The position numbers and the translations under genes are program-made. From the NCBI GenBank assembly GCA_017591395.1, contig WEDG01004058.1:1-64000 (forward strand): a stretch of 64,000 nt of DNA. The letters are read 5' to 3'. Source of the stretch: Schistocephalus solidus. Its lineage: Eukaryota; Platyhelminthes; Cestoda; Diphyllobothriidea; Diphyllobothriidae. The notes beneath the pieces were generated by a model. That model was not told the origin of the DNA. It saw nothing but the letters and a program-made list of their open reading frames with translations, and ran no database searches. Below, piece by piece: positions 44,226 to 55,500 of this stretch (the stretch's first letter is position 1; each line of letters begins with the position of its first letter).

Positions 44226-46732
44226 CTACGTCAAGATAATTATTCGAATCTTTCGAAATCCCGTATTAATCTTAAAATGCGTTTGACAGGTCTCGCTAGG
44301 TCCCCTTTATCAGAAAATATTTATAGGATGACAACTCAACAGTACTGCCACATCTCATGAGCACACCAGCGAACAGCATTCTGGGTGTTTTAGGCGGCAT
44401 ACTGGGCCGAAAATCACCTGTTGGATGGCATAACACGCGCAATGCCAAATTCAATTCCGCCCCTTAACAATTAAATGGAAGATGAAGCGCGCGTCTGTTA
44501 AGTTGAATCATCCGTCGCTGACTGTTTATGTGTGGCCTGCGTGCAGGAAGCAGTGACGGAGCCAAGAAAGAAGGGTGACATGAGATTGGATCAATATTTC
44601 TTATGCAGAAGATGGCAATGTACCACCAGGGTGAGCTAATTAGATTGCTGCTGTCAGCATTCACAGATAATGCCCGTCAACTTCAGTTTGGCTCTGACTT
44701 CAGTGTTGAATAAGATCCGTGCGCAGGAACCCCAATACGCATTGTCTTTTTAATCGGTTAGCAGATGTCGAACCAGTAGGATTCTGGTGTCTCGGTAAAG
44801 GAACTGTCTATCTGTCGTTCAGGTTTGTTGTCTGGCTATCATAGTGCAAGCCCTTTCGAGTCACGCTTAATGCTCTCTAATTTTTGTTGTCTCGGTAAAC
44901 TATCTCGCTCCAAGTGAATCACACTGGGGTTACCTAAGCACCTTTTTTCCTAACAGAGAGTGCAATTGTTTTGAAGCAAGCGTCCTATTGATCAGACAAC
45001 GAAACGAGAACGTCTCCTCCTAAACTGCCGAAACATGGAACACAGATTTTCGGATACGCTTTCGAAGTAAAATATTACCTGCATAGGGCTAAAAAAGGTT
45101 TAGTTCGTTTTACTTTCTTTAGAAATAGGCCACTAAGTTGGAGCTAATCGGTGTATTTGAGGTTTCGTTGGCGTAGACTAAAAGTTTTTTGTATATTTGG
45201 ACCGGCGCTTACCACCTAAGCGGGATAACCGGGTAATATTCCATAAATTGCCAATAGACGTAGTAGTAGTAGTAGTATTAGTAGTATGTAAAGGGATTAT
45301 CTGATACAACATATTTATAACAAGTTTTAGCTTAAAGCAATGGCCATTTGAGCTTGTACCTGTACTGTCACTGTGGTGTATTTGGGCCAGCAAGTGAGTT
45401 GTTTTGTGCGGTTCTGAGGCTCAAAAATCTGATTTAATCCAGGTCTGCTACAAAGGCTACAATAACTGGTATTTTGTACGTCAAGTTTGTGGAAAAAAAT
45501 TTCGATCCAAACACTAAATGACGCCTTCCGTTTTCACACTGATCTCTGACCAATATTTATGATCTTCTGGTAGGGCACTCAGTCCCGGCATATTTAGATC
45601 CCATTTGGCTTCACTTGTTTTGCTAGTCACTATATTTATAGTCACTACTTTTTATTTTATATGGTTATTTTGATCGGCTGTGATGAGTCATCATCCAGCT
45701 CATAATTCGCTTCTCGTCTCCAGCAAGGACATTTTGCAACGCCCAAACTATTATTCACACCCCACGCATTTTGAACTGGTCACCCTTCAAGAGGTGAACC
45801 AAGTTTTCTATACTTAAGTGTAATTTGGTTCTTAAGTGAGGTTCCCCACTAGTAACCCATCGTTATTAAAGTCTCACAACGACTGAGACAAATATGTTAC
45901 TCTTGAGACGAACCTTAGTTAAACCATATCCCTTACCGCAGACTTAACCCTATCCCAAACCTTAATCTTAACCACCCTGGAATTTAACACAAGGCCACCA
46001 GCATTATGGATGGCGTTTCATATTTCTGCGTCTTACTTTGCAAATTGCACGGTTAATAACCGTAGTGACACAACCGTTGTCGTTTAAACAAGAGTAACCA
46101 GTCAATAGCTGAATCCTTCTCGCCGCTCGCCTACGGGCGTCGGTGAAATCGGAGGACCTTCTGGTGTGGCAGGTTAGTTTGGTTCAAGACAACTCCTGAG
46201 GCATATGAAGGGGTATATACTCCTGCTATCAAACCGCTGATCGAAAAAGTCTTCAGAGCGTCACTATGCAAACATTTCCAGTGTTTTGTGAGCATGAAGA
46301 ACTCCAAATTGGGTAAGCAAAAGCCTCCTTTAAGCGCTAGTGACAAGGAGGGTAAACACTAGCTGATTTGCCGTCAAATAGTGTGATACCACAACTCGAA
46401 GTACCGGTGTATCCGAATTTTCGGCTTAGGTCCAGTGGGTTACTGAGCTCTAAACGCTTGAACCGCCAGACCAAGGTCCTGCCAGCTGTGAGTGGGAATA
46501 GGTTAGATGGGAGTGACGTCCACAACGATACGGGAGACTGAGATTAACGGCTGTTGACTCGTTTACCGACATCCACTAACTCTACTTCAACCGCAAGTGG
46601 GAAATAGGCAAAATGTGAACACAATTCAGATAGAAATCGTTTATTTTTGTCAAACACTCTACTGACTGGATGCGACACCATCTAGTCAGGCTTAAAACTA
46701 CACATCTTTCGGTCCGTAATAAGAGTAGCACT
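44226..46732. other. No gene recognised; microsatellite and telomere-like patch
   Basis: Contains a TAG/AGT run (45261-45286) and a degenerate telomere-like patch at 45943-45980 (CTTAACCCTATCCC, CTTAATCTTAACC). A minus-strand block at 46131-46525 with two 60-70 codon frames includes a weak A-box-like GGTCTGGCGGTTCAAGCG and could be another SINE, but I cannot confirm it. Confidence 0.5.
45261..45286. repeat. TAG microsatellite
   Basis: Seven to eight TAG triplets with a single TAT interruption. Confidence 0.85.
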
Positions 46733-46905
46733 GAATACTACTGATTTCCTGTTAGCAGCTTGTGAATATTAAGCATTTATCTTGCAGTTGACGATGAACT
46801 TCGGCCCAAATTTTCACATTGAATTTCAGTCTGCACTTACAGACCCTTGAATATACTGACCTGCTTCAAGTTACACATGAATTTCGAAGGAAATTAAAAA
46901 GCTGA
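46733..46905 (+). repeat. Repeat family Y, copy 1
   Basis: Direct repeat of 47052-47230 at about 318 bp offset. Shared order: CTGTTAGCAGCTTGTGAATA, CAAATTTTC, TTTCAGTCTGC, CCCTTGAATATACTGA, then ATGAATTTC-like. Confidence 0.65.
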
Positions 46906-46924
46906 AATTTCAACACTGTAGTGT

Positions 46925-47040
46925 CTACCCGAAAGCACACAGGGAATGCTGGGGGATCCGCTGATGAACCGAACCTCTCGCAGCTGTGACATACAGCAGC
47001 AGAATATCGGCAAAACACGTGTCTGGGATTTTAGCTAGTA
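46925..47040 (-). repeat. Half copy of 84 bp-arm foldback MITE
   Basis: Matches the right arm and loop of 48965-49180 (AAAACACGTGTCTGGGATTT then TAGCTAG). It lies between the two direct repeats of family Y, suggesting the foldback part is the terminal piece of a larger element. Confidence 0.6.
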
Positions 47041-47051
47041 CCTGTGTTGTC

Positions 47052-47230
47052 AGTATGGTATGACTGCCTGTTGGTAGCTTGCGAATATTGCGCAGTTATC
47101 TCGCAGTGGCTGATAGACTGCAGCTCAAATTTTCTTATAAAATTTCGGTCTGCGCCTATGGGCCCTTAAATATACTGATCAGGACAAAGTTTCAAATTAA
47201 TTTCTGGGGTGATCTAAAAATTGAAAATTA
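47052..47230 (+). repeat. Repeat family Y, copy 2
   Basis: Direct repeat of 46733-46905; see that entry. Begins GTCAGTATGGTATGACTGCC. Confidence 0.65.
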
Positions 47231-48889
47231 ACTCTCGTGCTGTCAGGACATCACGCCAACTGCCCACAACTTGTGAACGGTCAAGGTCACGTAAGTGTGC
47301 CCATGCCATCTTTATGCTGGTTGGCCACCCTGCAACCTATAAGATTTCCCCATTCATGGAATGCCACCATGTCTATCACTCCCCACTTGTAAAGGTCCTG
47401 CCTTCAAACATCCTTTCGTTTGGCATATATAACAGTAACTAACTCGGTTTTCCTGGTCAGTAGTACCTCTAGATCTTGTGAAAATGTTTTTTTCCTCAAA
47501 AAACTGAAAATAGTGATATGATCGACTATGTAGTTAGGACAATGGTAAGTCGAACTGCATACATATAGGTGAGGTTTATGGGGAGATATGGATGTTTACA
47601 AGTTGCTTTATATACTGAGTCTAGTTTTGTTTGGTTTTCTTCCGTATAACTTTCCTGAAAGCATTTTACGTTTCCTTTGATGTCATAAACGAACTATAGG
47701 AAAAGTTGCAAAAAATATAGTTCAATTCAGTTCATGGCTTTAAAATTCTGCAATACGGTTGGTTGTGTCCACGTTTGTTGTGTAAACAGAGAATCACGTA
47801 GAACCCTGTAAAAAGCCTTGCCAGTTCTGCTAATTTAGAAGAATGTGCTTCAGCGCCAACGCTTTGCTAGAGGGTTGCGTCACACTCTCAGGCTGTGCAC
47901 AAGGATGGCAACCAACCAATATGCTATGGGACCCTTAGTATAATTTCTGTCAAACTATAGTTGAAAGTGGGCTTTGGCAGCGGTGCAAGGTTCTTATCCG
48001 AAACCCACATCGAACATGGCTTGACATGCCGTGATGACTGTTTGCCACGGGTTCCAGGGCGCACACAAAGCGCAAGCTTCGGTCAGTAGTTTTGCCTACT
48101 AAATTTACATGCTTTCACAAAATAATGGTGGCCATCCAAACCCAAGTCGGCAAGCGCTGAGCCTTAAACCGAGGACAATCACAGTTTAGCATACTTCTCA
48201 CGCTAATTTCCCTGTTTTTGGCTTCGAAATCACCTTGGTCTGCCCCCTCCACCCCCGGTGTGTTCTTACTATGTACTCCTTGACAGTGAAGCTGTGAAAA
48301 ATGCGAATGCCTAAAACGTGAATTAGTTGCTCGCCTGTTAATCCACCACCCACAGAATTTTCTATAAGGATCCCACACTGAATGCAAAATCCGTGGGATA
48401 TTTAATTGAATGGGTGATACGGACGCTTAAAAACATTCCCAGGCTTTCATATGCTAATGCTATAGAGACCTGCTAGTAAATTATCCAACGCACCCATTTT
48501 CACAGCGTGGTACTCGTTTTTTTCAAATGAAATGCATGGGTGTCATAAAAGAACTATCTTTCACTGCGTGATGAAAGACGAGTTCCGTAGATTTGTTAAT
48601 AATACAGAGACCTGATGGCTGAAAAGAGAATTTTATTCCCACAAAGCTTGGATTCGCTTTTAAACACAGAAGCAGAAAAACGGCGAGGGTGCAGCACGCA
48701 CAGGATGAAACTACGCAGTAACCAAAATCATTGGCTTCCACAGTCAGCACAGAGGATTTTTAATGAAATTAGGACCTGGTTATCGGTATTCGAGAAGTTA
48801 ATTGCCGCAATCTCATCACCGGCATTTGAGAGTTGTATGAGCGCTTCGGCAATTTTACTTAACAAAACGGTCCCAGGAATAACCACATA
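47231..48889. other. No gene recognised
   Basis: Frames up to 91 codons on both strands at 48115-48890 overlap each other and match nothing I know. Confidence 0.5.
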
Positions 48890-48964
48890 ATATTCACAAG
48901 CTGCCAACTGGCATTCAGTACTATAAAGTAAGTAATTATTTGCCATAATTTATAGCACAGTTAC

Positions 48965-49180
48965 TAGTTAAAAACCCAGACACGCGTGTTTCGCTGATCT
49001 TATGTCGCTGCTTGACGCAGCCGTGAGGGATTCGGTTCATCAGTGGGTCCCCAGCGCGCTCCCGTGTGTTTTCTGTTATACGAAGTCCAGTTTCATCCCA
49101 CTGATGATTCGGACACCTCGCAGTTGCGTCATGCAGCGACATAAGATAGGCGAAACATGCGTACCTGGGCTTTTAGCTAG
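48965..49180. mobile_element. Small foldback MITE, 84 bp arms
   Basis: Arms 48965-49048 and 49097-49180 are exactly the same length and about 81% complementary, with a 48 bp loop. Both ends are CTAG(T/C)TAAAA. Shared blocks include TATCTTATGTCGCTGC and TCATCAGTGGG. Half copies are at 12271 and 46925. The left flank (48893-48950) belongs to repeat family Y, as at 47052. Confidence 0.85.
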
Positions 49181-52100
49181 CACCCGTGCTGTAAAGTATG
49201 ATAAATAACTGCATAGTTCATCAATAGCTGATAAGCGTTTTGGCAGATTTTACCAGGCTAACTGACTACCCAATTACGAAAAAATCGAAGGTATTTATCG
49301 GTGCCAGCACCTTTTGTGTGTCATATTTATCCCTAGTGATCGGGACTAACATTCATACCAGTGTTCCATCAAGTCCTCGATGACTGGAAACCCTAAATTG
49401 TCCCCCTTGACAAAAAAACGGATTCTAGCTTGCAATTAGTCTTCAGTGTGTATAAAGAGTTGAGTGACCATAAGAAAGATGCTGCATCGACCATCGGAAG
49501 TATAGACTCGCTTACGTCATCAAACAAATTGGTTCAAATAACTTGATCGTTCGTTATTGCCCAAATCCCGATGGAATACGGACACAACTACATAGTTTGA
49601 CGGGTAGAGACGTTTTTCATCCATGCGCGAAGAAAGGTTTCGCTTCATAAGTTCTAGTGGTCAGTAGCCAAAACGGATGTTTAATGGTGTTGCGTAACTC
49701 TGGTGACTCTTAGAAATATCTGAGCATGACTTGGCGTTAAAAAAATAATACTCGAGTCCTCTACTCAAGTGCTGGCCTTTTAATTGCTCATTTCAGATTT
49801 CTGTGATTCCTACAAGTCTGTGTAAAAAGACCCTTAATACCAAAAGCCCAGGTCTCTTCTCCGACCGGTATTCGGTTCTCTTTGGATAGTCTGCAACACG
49901 TTCTACGAGTGTTCAAACACCGTTTGCCCTTATGTGGCAAAATCTGTGAGCAAGTGTCACATTTAGGAGGGATCTTACCGACAAGTGATAATCAGAACGC
50001 GCATAAGATGACAATTACTGCCGACGATTACGGATGAAATTCGCTCTCAGCATAACCATTTAATTGTTCAACCTGGGTGTGAGTTCAAGAACTTCGGGAA
50101 AAACAAAGGACACGCAACAAGAAAAAAGCTCAAAATACTAATGCAATAAGCAATGATCTGCCAGCACATGACGGCTGTTTCTCCGTGGTTGATCTTTCTC
50201 GTGCAGTTGATTCATAGGCGGCAGAAATTTTTGGACCCACCCGTTCGCCTGCCAGCTGAAACATACTGAATGTGGAGAATACTGTGAGATAGCTGCCGTG
50301 AGAGCCTGCGTCACCGTCAGCAAAGTCCAGTACAAGTCACTGATGCTCGTTTTCGATATAGCAATGAGCCTTTTGAAGGCAGCGGGCGAAATATCGATAA
50401 AGAAGGACTAGGTGACCGAAGAACTGCATGAAATGACGCCGAAATGGTGACTCTCTCTCCTTACGATTTAACTGCTTGGGTCGCTGAAAAGGCATATAAC
50501 GCTAAAGGACAGGAATTCAGGCTAAAACAATCATAAATGTCCGCTCTTGTTTCGCAAGACTCGCCAACTCGCACGAAATCTGACTGCAGGCCCTCAGCAT
50601 CCCTATAAATATGCGTATATGCAATAAAGAGCAGCTTTTAACATTATATTAAGATAAATAACGCGCCCTGGCACGTTTGTTTCGCATTTACAAGGTTTCA
50701 GAACACCTGATTCGGCCTTAATCATGACAAATTACTGGTTATCTACTGCATAATGCCCTAATTTATTTTCACTTTTAGTCCAAATTCAGGTAATTCCGTT
50801 AAAAAACGGTTGAAAAAAGTTCATTGCTTAGATTCCATGCAAAAAAGCTTATTTCAGAGACAATTGGGTAGATAGAGTTTCCGAAACAAATACCCGTATT
50901 CGATAGGTTTATCGAGTATGCTTTTGAATCGTACTGTTGGGTACATAAACATTCCAGTACATATTGGATGTTATAATGCATCTTTATAGAACGGATGAAA
51001 TGTATTTCTGGACAACAGATGTAGAAGCAGTAAAATTCTATCAATGTGATATGCTAAACAGTTCAGTTTGTATAAGAATATAAAAAAATACAGCAGCGCT
51101 CTGGTGTGCATCTTATTAACACAGGTTACTTAGAACTTTCTCAGCCGAAAACCAGCTTCAAATATGCCACACCAAAATCAGCATTGGTTATACAGTAAAG
51201 CTTGATGAGATAACTTGTTCCGACTTCCGCCTTCGACAGATTTTTCATTTGCAGACTTGCCATGCGCTGCAGTTTTATTCAAATGTGTCGGCTATCAAGC
51301 CCCGAATGCACAACTACATACGTAGAACCCTTCATAACGAAATGATTTTTGGTATTTTTATATTCCTTAGTGAATTAACCTGTGCAACTGGATGCAGGAG
51401 TCGAAATTCCGAATCCACGACCAGGAGGAGGAAATAGTATATCTTGCGCGTTTGGAGATTCCAGTCCAGTCTTAATTATCTAGCAGTTGCTTTCTACTCA
51501 CTAATATATAGTAGACAGAATATATTAGCAAGTTAGCTAAGCAAGGCACACGAGACCTAGGAATTCCTAATCGAAATGCATAAGATGTTGGAACTCTTGG
51601 TCTGAAGTTGTACCAGTCGACTCTTGAATTAACGCTGCTATTGGGGTACCTAAAATATGTTGCCACACATGAAATTAAAAGAAAATCATTCGCAAAACAA
51701 AAGATAAAAACGTTGAAGGGCTCGCTTATAAATCAAGTGCTCACCGAAAATCCTTTGTTTAGTAGCAGATGGTTTTCTAGCTGTCCAAAAGTCATAGGCG
51801 ATTAAAACATTGGACAACGCTTCATAAGTAAATATAGATTTTTTGTACTGTGCTGGGTCTCTAAGTAAAACAGCATCTTCCGGCACACTTCCAGATACCA
51901 CAGTAGTGCTTGACCAGCTCGGAGATGACTTGACGCACCCCACTCCGCTGATCCGCCTTGCCCCCAAGGATTCCTCCCACAATATGGTGAAGTTTTACTG
52001 TACTGTCTTTGGCCCGGTTTTCCAACAACTCAAATATTGAATGTATATGCTGGCTTTCATCTCTGCAAAGCCATTACTGTAACGCTGTAGAACATTTGGC

Positions 52101-53628
52101 CGATATCTCGCTGCCTAACACGGCGTGGAGTATTTCCGACATTTGCACGGGGCTGGTGAGTTCACTACCTTCATGCATCATAATCCCTTCATATTTGCTC
52201 GGCAGTTCCAACCAGACCTAATCAATTTGGGGGAGCTTCATCTGTTGGACTACTTCCAGGAATTTTCCTCAGATATTCACCACAGTAAGCGGCGCGTGGA
52301 ATGCGGTCTCCGATGTCCTATTGAGGTTTTGCTAGCTGTGTTGTGAGCAAGCTAGTTACTTGATTCGTCTGTCTATCATGCACACAGATCAAAGGCATGA
52401 TATTCATATTGTCCGACCTGACATCGGCATGACAAGGGTCGGAGATTTCCTGGTCCCTGAGGTAGATTGAGCCATGTCCACCTGGCTATGTTAGGTTTCC
52501 TACCTCAACTGACTGACTGCTCCCAACTAACCTGCGTTTACAGCTTTACTCGGTGTCCGTTGACCATTTCCTTAACGGAAGTAGAGGTATCCGCAGTCGT
52601 ATCAGTCGCCGTCATTCACTAGGTGGCCAGCTGCGATCCCCAGAACCACAACGACTGATCGTGGAACCCAGTCCCTTCTTAACTCCCCGGACTGCACTCC
52701 GACCCACAACAACTTATCAACCGACTGTCAAGATGGACGAGTGACCTGATCGCCAAATTAAGACGACTCTAGAGGTCGAGGAGGATACGAAGAATTAGAA
52801 TCAATACCCTCCCTGGTCCCACATGGCACTCGCTCATCTCTCAAGTCCGGTCCCCTACTTTCTTGCTACGCTCATGAAGACCCCACCAGTCTCCTAAGTC
52901 AGGCTACATAGGCCCCTTCTGTAATTCCATCAGGGCTAGTTGGTTGCGAGTCTTACCCCGAGAACGGTTTGGTAAGCCCCACTCGCTTCATTCTCTGTTG
53001 TAACCGAGTGCACCAGTCATTATAACCATAAAATGACTCTTCCGGTTGGTTTTGCGGGGTTCCAAGATCCGCATCCAAAGCTTGTATTGGGATGAAATCG
53101 TCTGCATGGATTTGGAGAAGGCTGCCGCCTCGGATACTCTTCCAACCCCCTTCTAATATCCGCTTACCTACATCCCTACAGGCCCAAACTACAAAAATTA
53201 TTTCGTTCAACCCTCATTTCATCCCACGCAGAACGTCTACAAATATCTCATCGAGCCCCACACCCTCAACCACAGTATCCAAGGAAGCGCCATTTTCCAC
53301 AGTTCACAGCCACTGGATTTGACGAGAGTAATTTGGTGCTGCACCTTCTTTCAATGAGAGCGCTCCCAATTTGCGTGCAAGCGCGCTGGTTATTTAGTTC
53401 GGGCGGACATGGCCACAAATGCGTCAAGTCATCCTTGTAAAGTTTAGCGGCAGCCTTAATCTTCCAAGAACGCCACCGAGAGCATTATAGTGATCCCAAA
53501 ATGACGCTTGTGAAGGCCGGACGCACATAAGGGTTCTGACCCTTGGAGGTTGTTTGCTACATTCCGCCTCCCAGACTTTCGAGTTAGCCATTAACGCCCA
53601 TCCCGCATGGTTCAAGAACATTGCCCAC
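49181..53628. other. No gene assigned; one coding-like block at 52953-53330
   Basis: 4.4 kb without a recognisable gene. On the minus strand 53210-52953 reads as a well-formed 85-residue segment (NEIIFVVWACRDVGKRILE, then LLQIHADDFIPIQALDAD) that continues in both directions across stops, so it may be a decayed transposon or gene. A 98-codon minus frame at 51982-51686 is also unassigned. Confidence 0.4.
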
Positions 53629-53960
53629 AAAGGGAGACTGGAATGGCCATTCCTGGCCATCATCTGCCAGTCATACCAAACCTCAGGCGGCGCAACACTC
53701 GAGGCTCAAACCCACGACCTGTTGGTTAGAAGTCCAATGTTCTAATGCATTGTGCCACGGGCTCGTTGTCTTGCCGGTTTTGATCGGGAATATTAACGTA
53801 GGATGATGACCATTCCAGTCTTCCTTATCTTTGTCGGTAACGTTCGGTCTATAATACTAACCGCTGTACGGCTGCTGGTGGGACATGACAGTAAACCTGA
53901 AGGCAGAATGGAAGGAATGCGTCCGGTAACCGATCGGCGAGCATCCATCCCCCTAAGTAT
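53629..53960 (-). repeat. SINE family S, two halves in opposite orientation
   Basis: 53629-53790 is a reversed family S copy (GGGAGACTGGAATGGCCATT, CTCAAACCCACGACCTG as reversed B box, GGTTTTGATCGGGAATATTA). 53805-53960 reads the other way (GACCATTCCAGTCTTCCTTA, TCTTTGTCGGTAACG, CCGCTGTACGGCTGCTGGTG). The result is a head-to-head composite like the one at 16640-16925. Confidence 0.68.
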
Positions 53961-55099
53961 AGCAAGGTTCTTTGGCCGGCAAGCAACGTTTTCCTCGAGG
54001 GTTGAATAGAATAGAAGTCTCCTTTTGTACACTTCTAAAAACGACCTTTTGACTCAATATTGCCGGCGCGATTTCTCCTCAAGTTCAAATTGCTGAAAGG
54101 CCCAGGCGCAATGCCTTCGACTCTTGCGACTTTCAGGCAAAATAAAATCAATCGTCTCGGAACCTCAGTCTGCAGCCTCTCCTGAACCATTTCAAATTTA
54201 CGTAGGATCTCCTGAATTCGATTACTTCCTGCCGTCAGCTTACCGGTAATTTGGATTCTACGTGATCATCGTATAACAGCAAAATGTAGAGAACTCATTT
54301 GCCTAGTAAAGATCTTTAAGATTTTTCTTAATCCCACATTACTGTTACGGTAAACACAGGTTCATATCCTAGAATCATATCTCGTCCAGACGTTCTAGGA
54401 CAGATCATGCGAATTAAATTGACACAACTCCTGTGTATGAAGCCTCCTATGACTTGACCGATAAATCTGCAGACAGACATGAGCTTGAGGGAATGGCTCT
54501 AGACAATGAAACACCAGAATTTCGGGTATTATGCACGATGCAACCGAAAGCGCAGTACATACAGACGCTATGGTAGGACTTAAGAAAGACCCCCAAGCGA
54601 CGATTACAAACGGCTATGAACAGTCACCTGGATGATATCCTTACAAGGCCAATATGCCGATGGCCGCTCAGTTGGGGACGCAACTACTCTACCTCGACAA
54701 CCATTACAGCTTCTCTGAGATAGGTTTGGACAGTTGCCTTTGGCATTCTAGTCATGTGCAGACCCAGCGGTGAACTTAGCATCATGGCGACTAACCCGAT
54801 TCACCTTTTCATCTAGCATAGTAATCATCTGATGGTAAACAAACGCGGCCGTCAGGTAGTCTTCCAACAGGCGAAAACGCAGCGAGCCGCAGGGACTAAC
54901 TTGCACGGGATGACTACCCAGACAGTTCTATCGACCACTGCCCTCGTAGCCAAGCATGAATGACGAACGGTAGAGGGCCACCGACACGATAGCATACTTA
55001 AGGCATGTATCAGAGGGAGCATCACGCATTCCTGCAAAGTTATGCGGAGACATCGTCCACCGGCCGGTAACTGTCATGCGTGTAGGTGAGGGACCAGCT
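53961..55099. other. No gene recognised upstream of GIY-YIG remnant
   Basis: Would hold the reverse transcriptase of a Penelope-like element if complete, but I cannot trace RT motifs in it. Confidence 0.45.
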
Positions 55100-55500
55100 G
55101 GATGCAAATGACCAATCGCGTATTTTATCTAACCTCATGCCATGACTTTCCCCAACAGCATAAAGGCCGAACGGCGGGACGAATCGGCTCGTGGACACGC
55201 GAGCACAAAAGAGCTACGTGGAGAGGCTCTGTTGTCTCAAATCGTTGCCCACACCCTAGAGGATGGCCACAAATCGACTTCACCAGCACGCGGATAATGA
55301 CGCGAGCAGATAAAAAGACGGGACGATGACTGTTGGAAGCCTGGGGATCCTGGCACTCATTCCATCAACAGACACACAGTGATACTCCGCTCTGGTATGG
55401 CGCGAACTGGTTTCATGCCAAGGACGTAGGCGGTTATCGTGCCGAAACCGCTGACTTCGATGGGGAGGAGCTAGCACAGTTACGGACACAACCCCATTTC
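55100..55500 (+). pseudogene. Penelope-like element, GIY-YIG endonuclease remnant
   Basis: Plus-strand reading gives VFYLTSCHDFPQQHKGRTAG, aligned with the VYxLxCxxCxxxYIGxT start of GIY-YIG nucleases attached to Penelope-like RTs (YIG is HKG here). Next come IGSWTREHKRATWRG with its REH signature and IDFTSTRIMTRADKKTGR. A stop follows, then LLEAWGSWHS and, in another frame, SINRH, the LEAW...SINRH tail of these elements. Frames break at about 55255, 55330 and 55370. The RT upstream is missing or unrecognisable. Such domains nick DNA during insertion. Confidence 0.6.
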
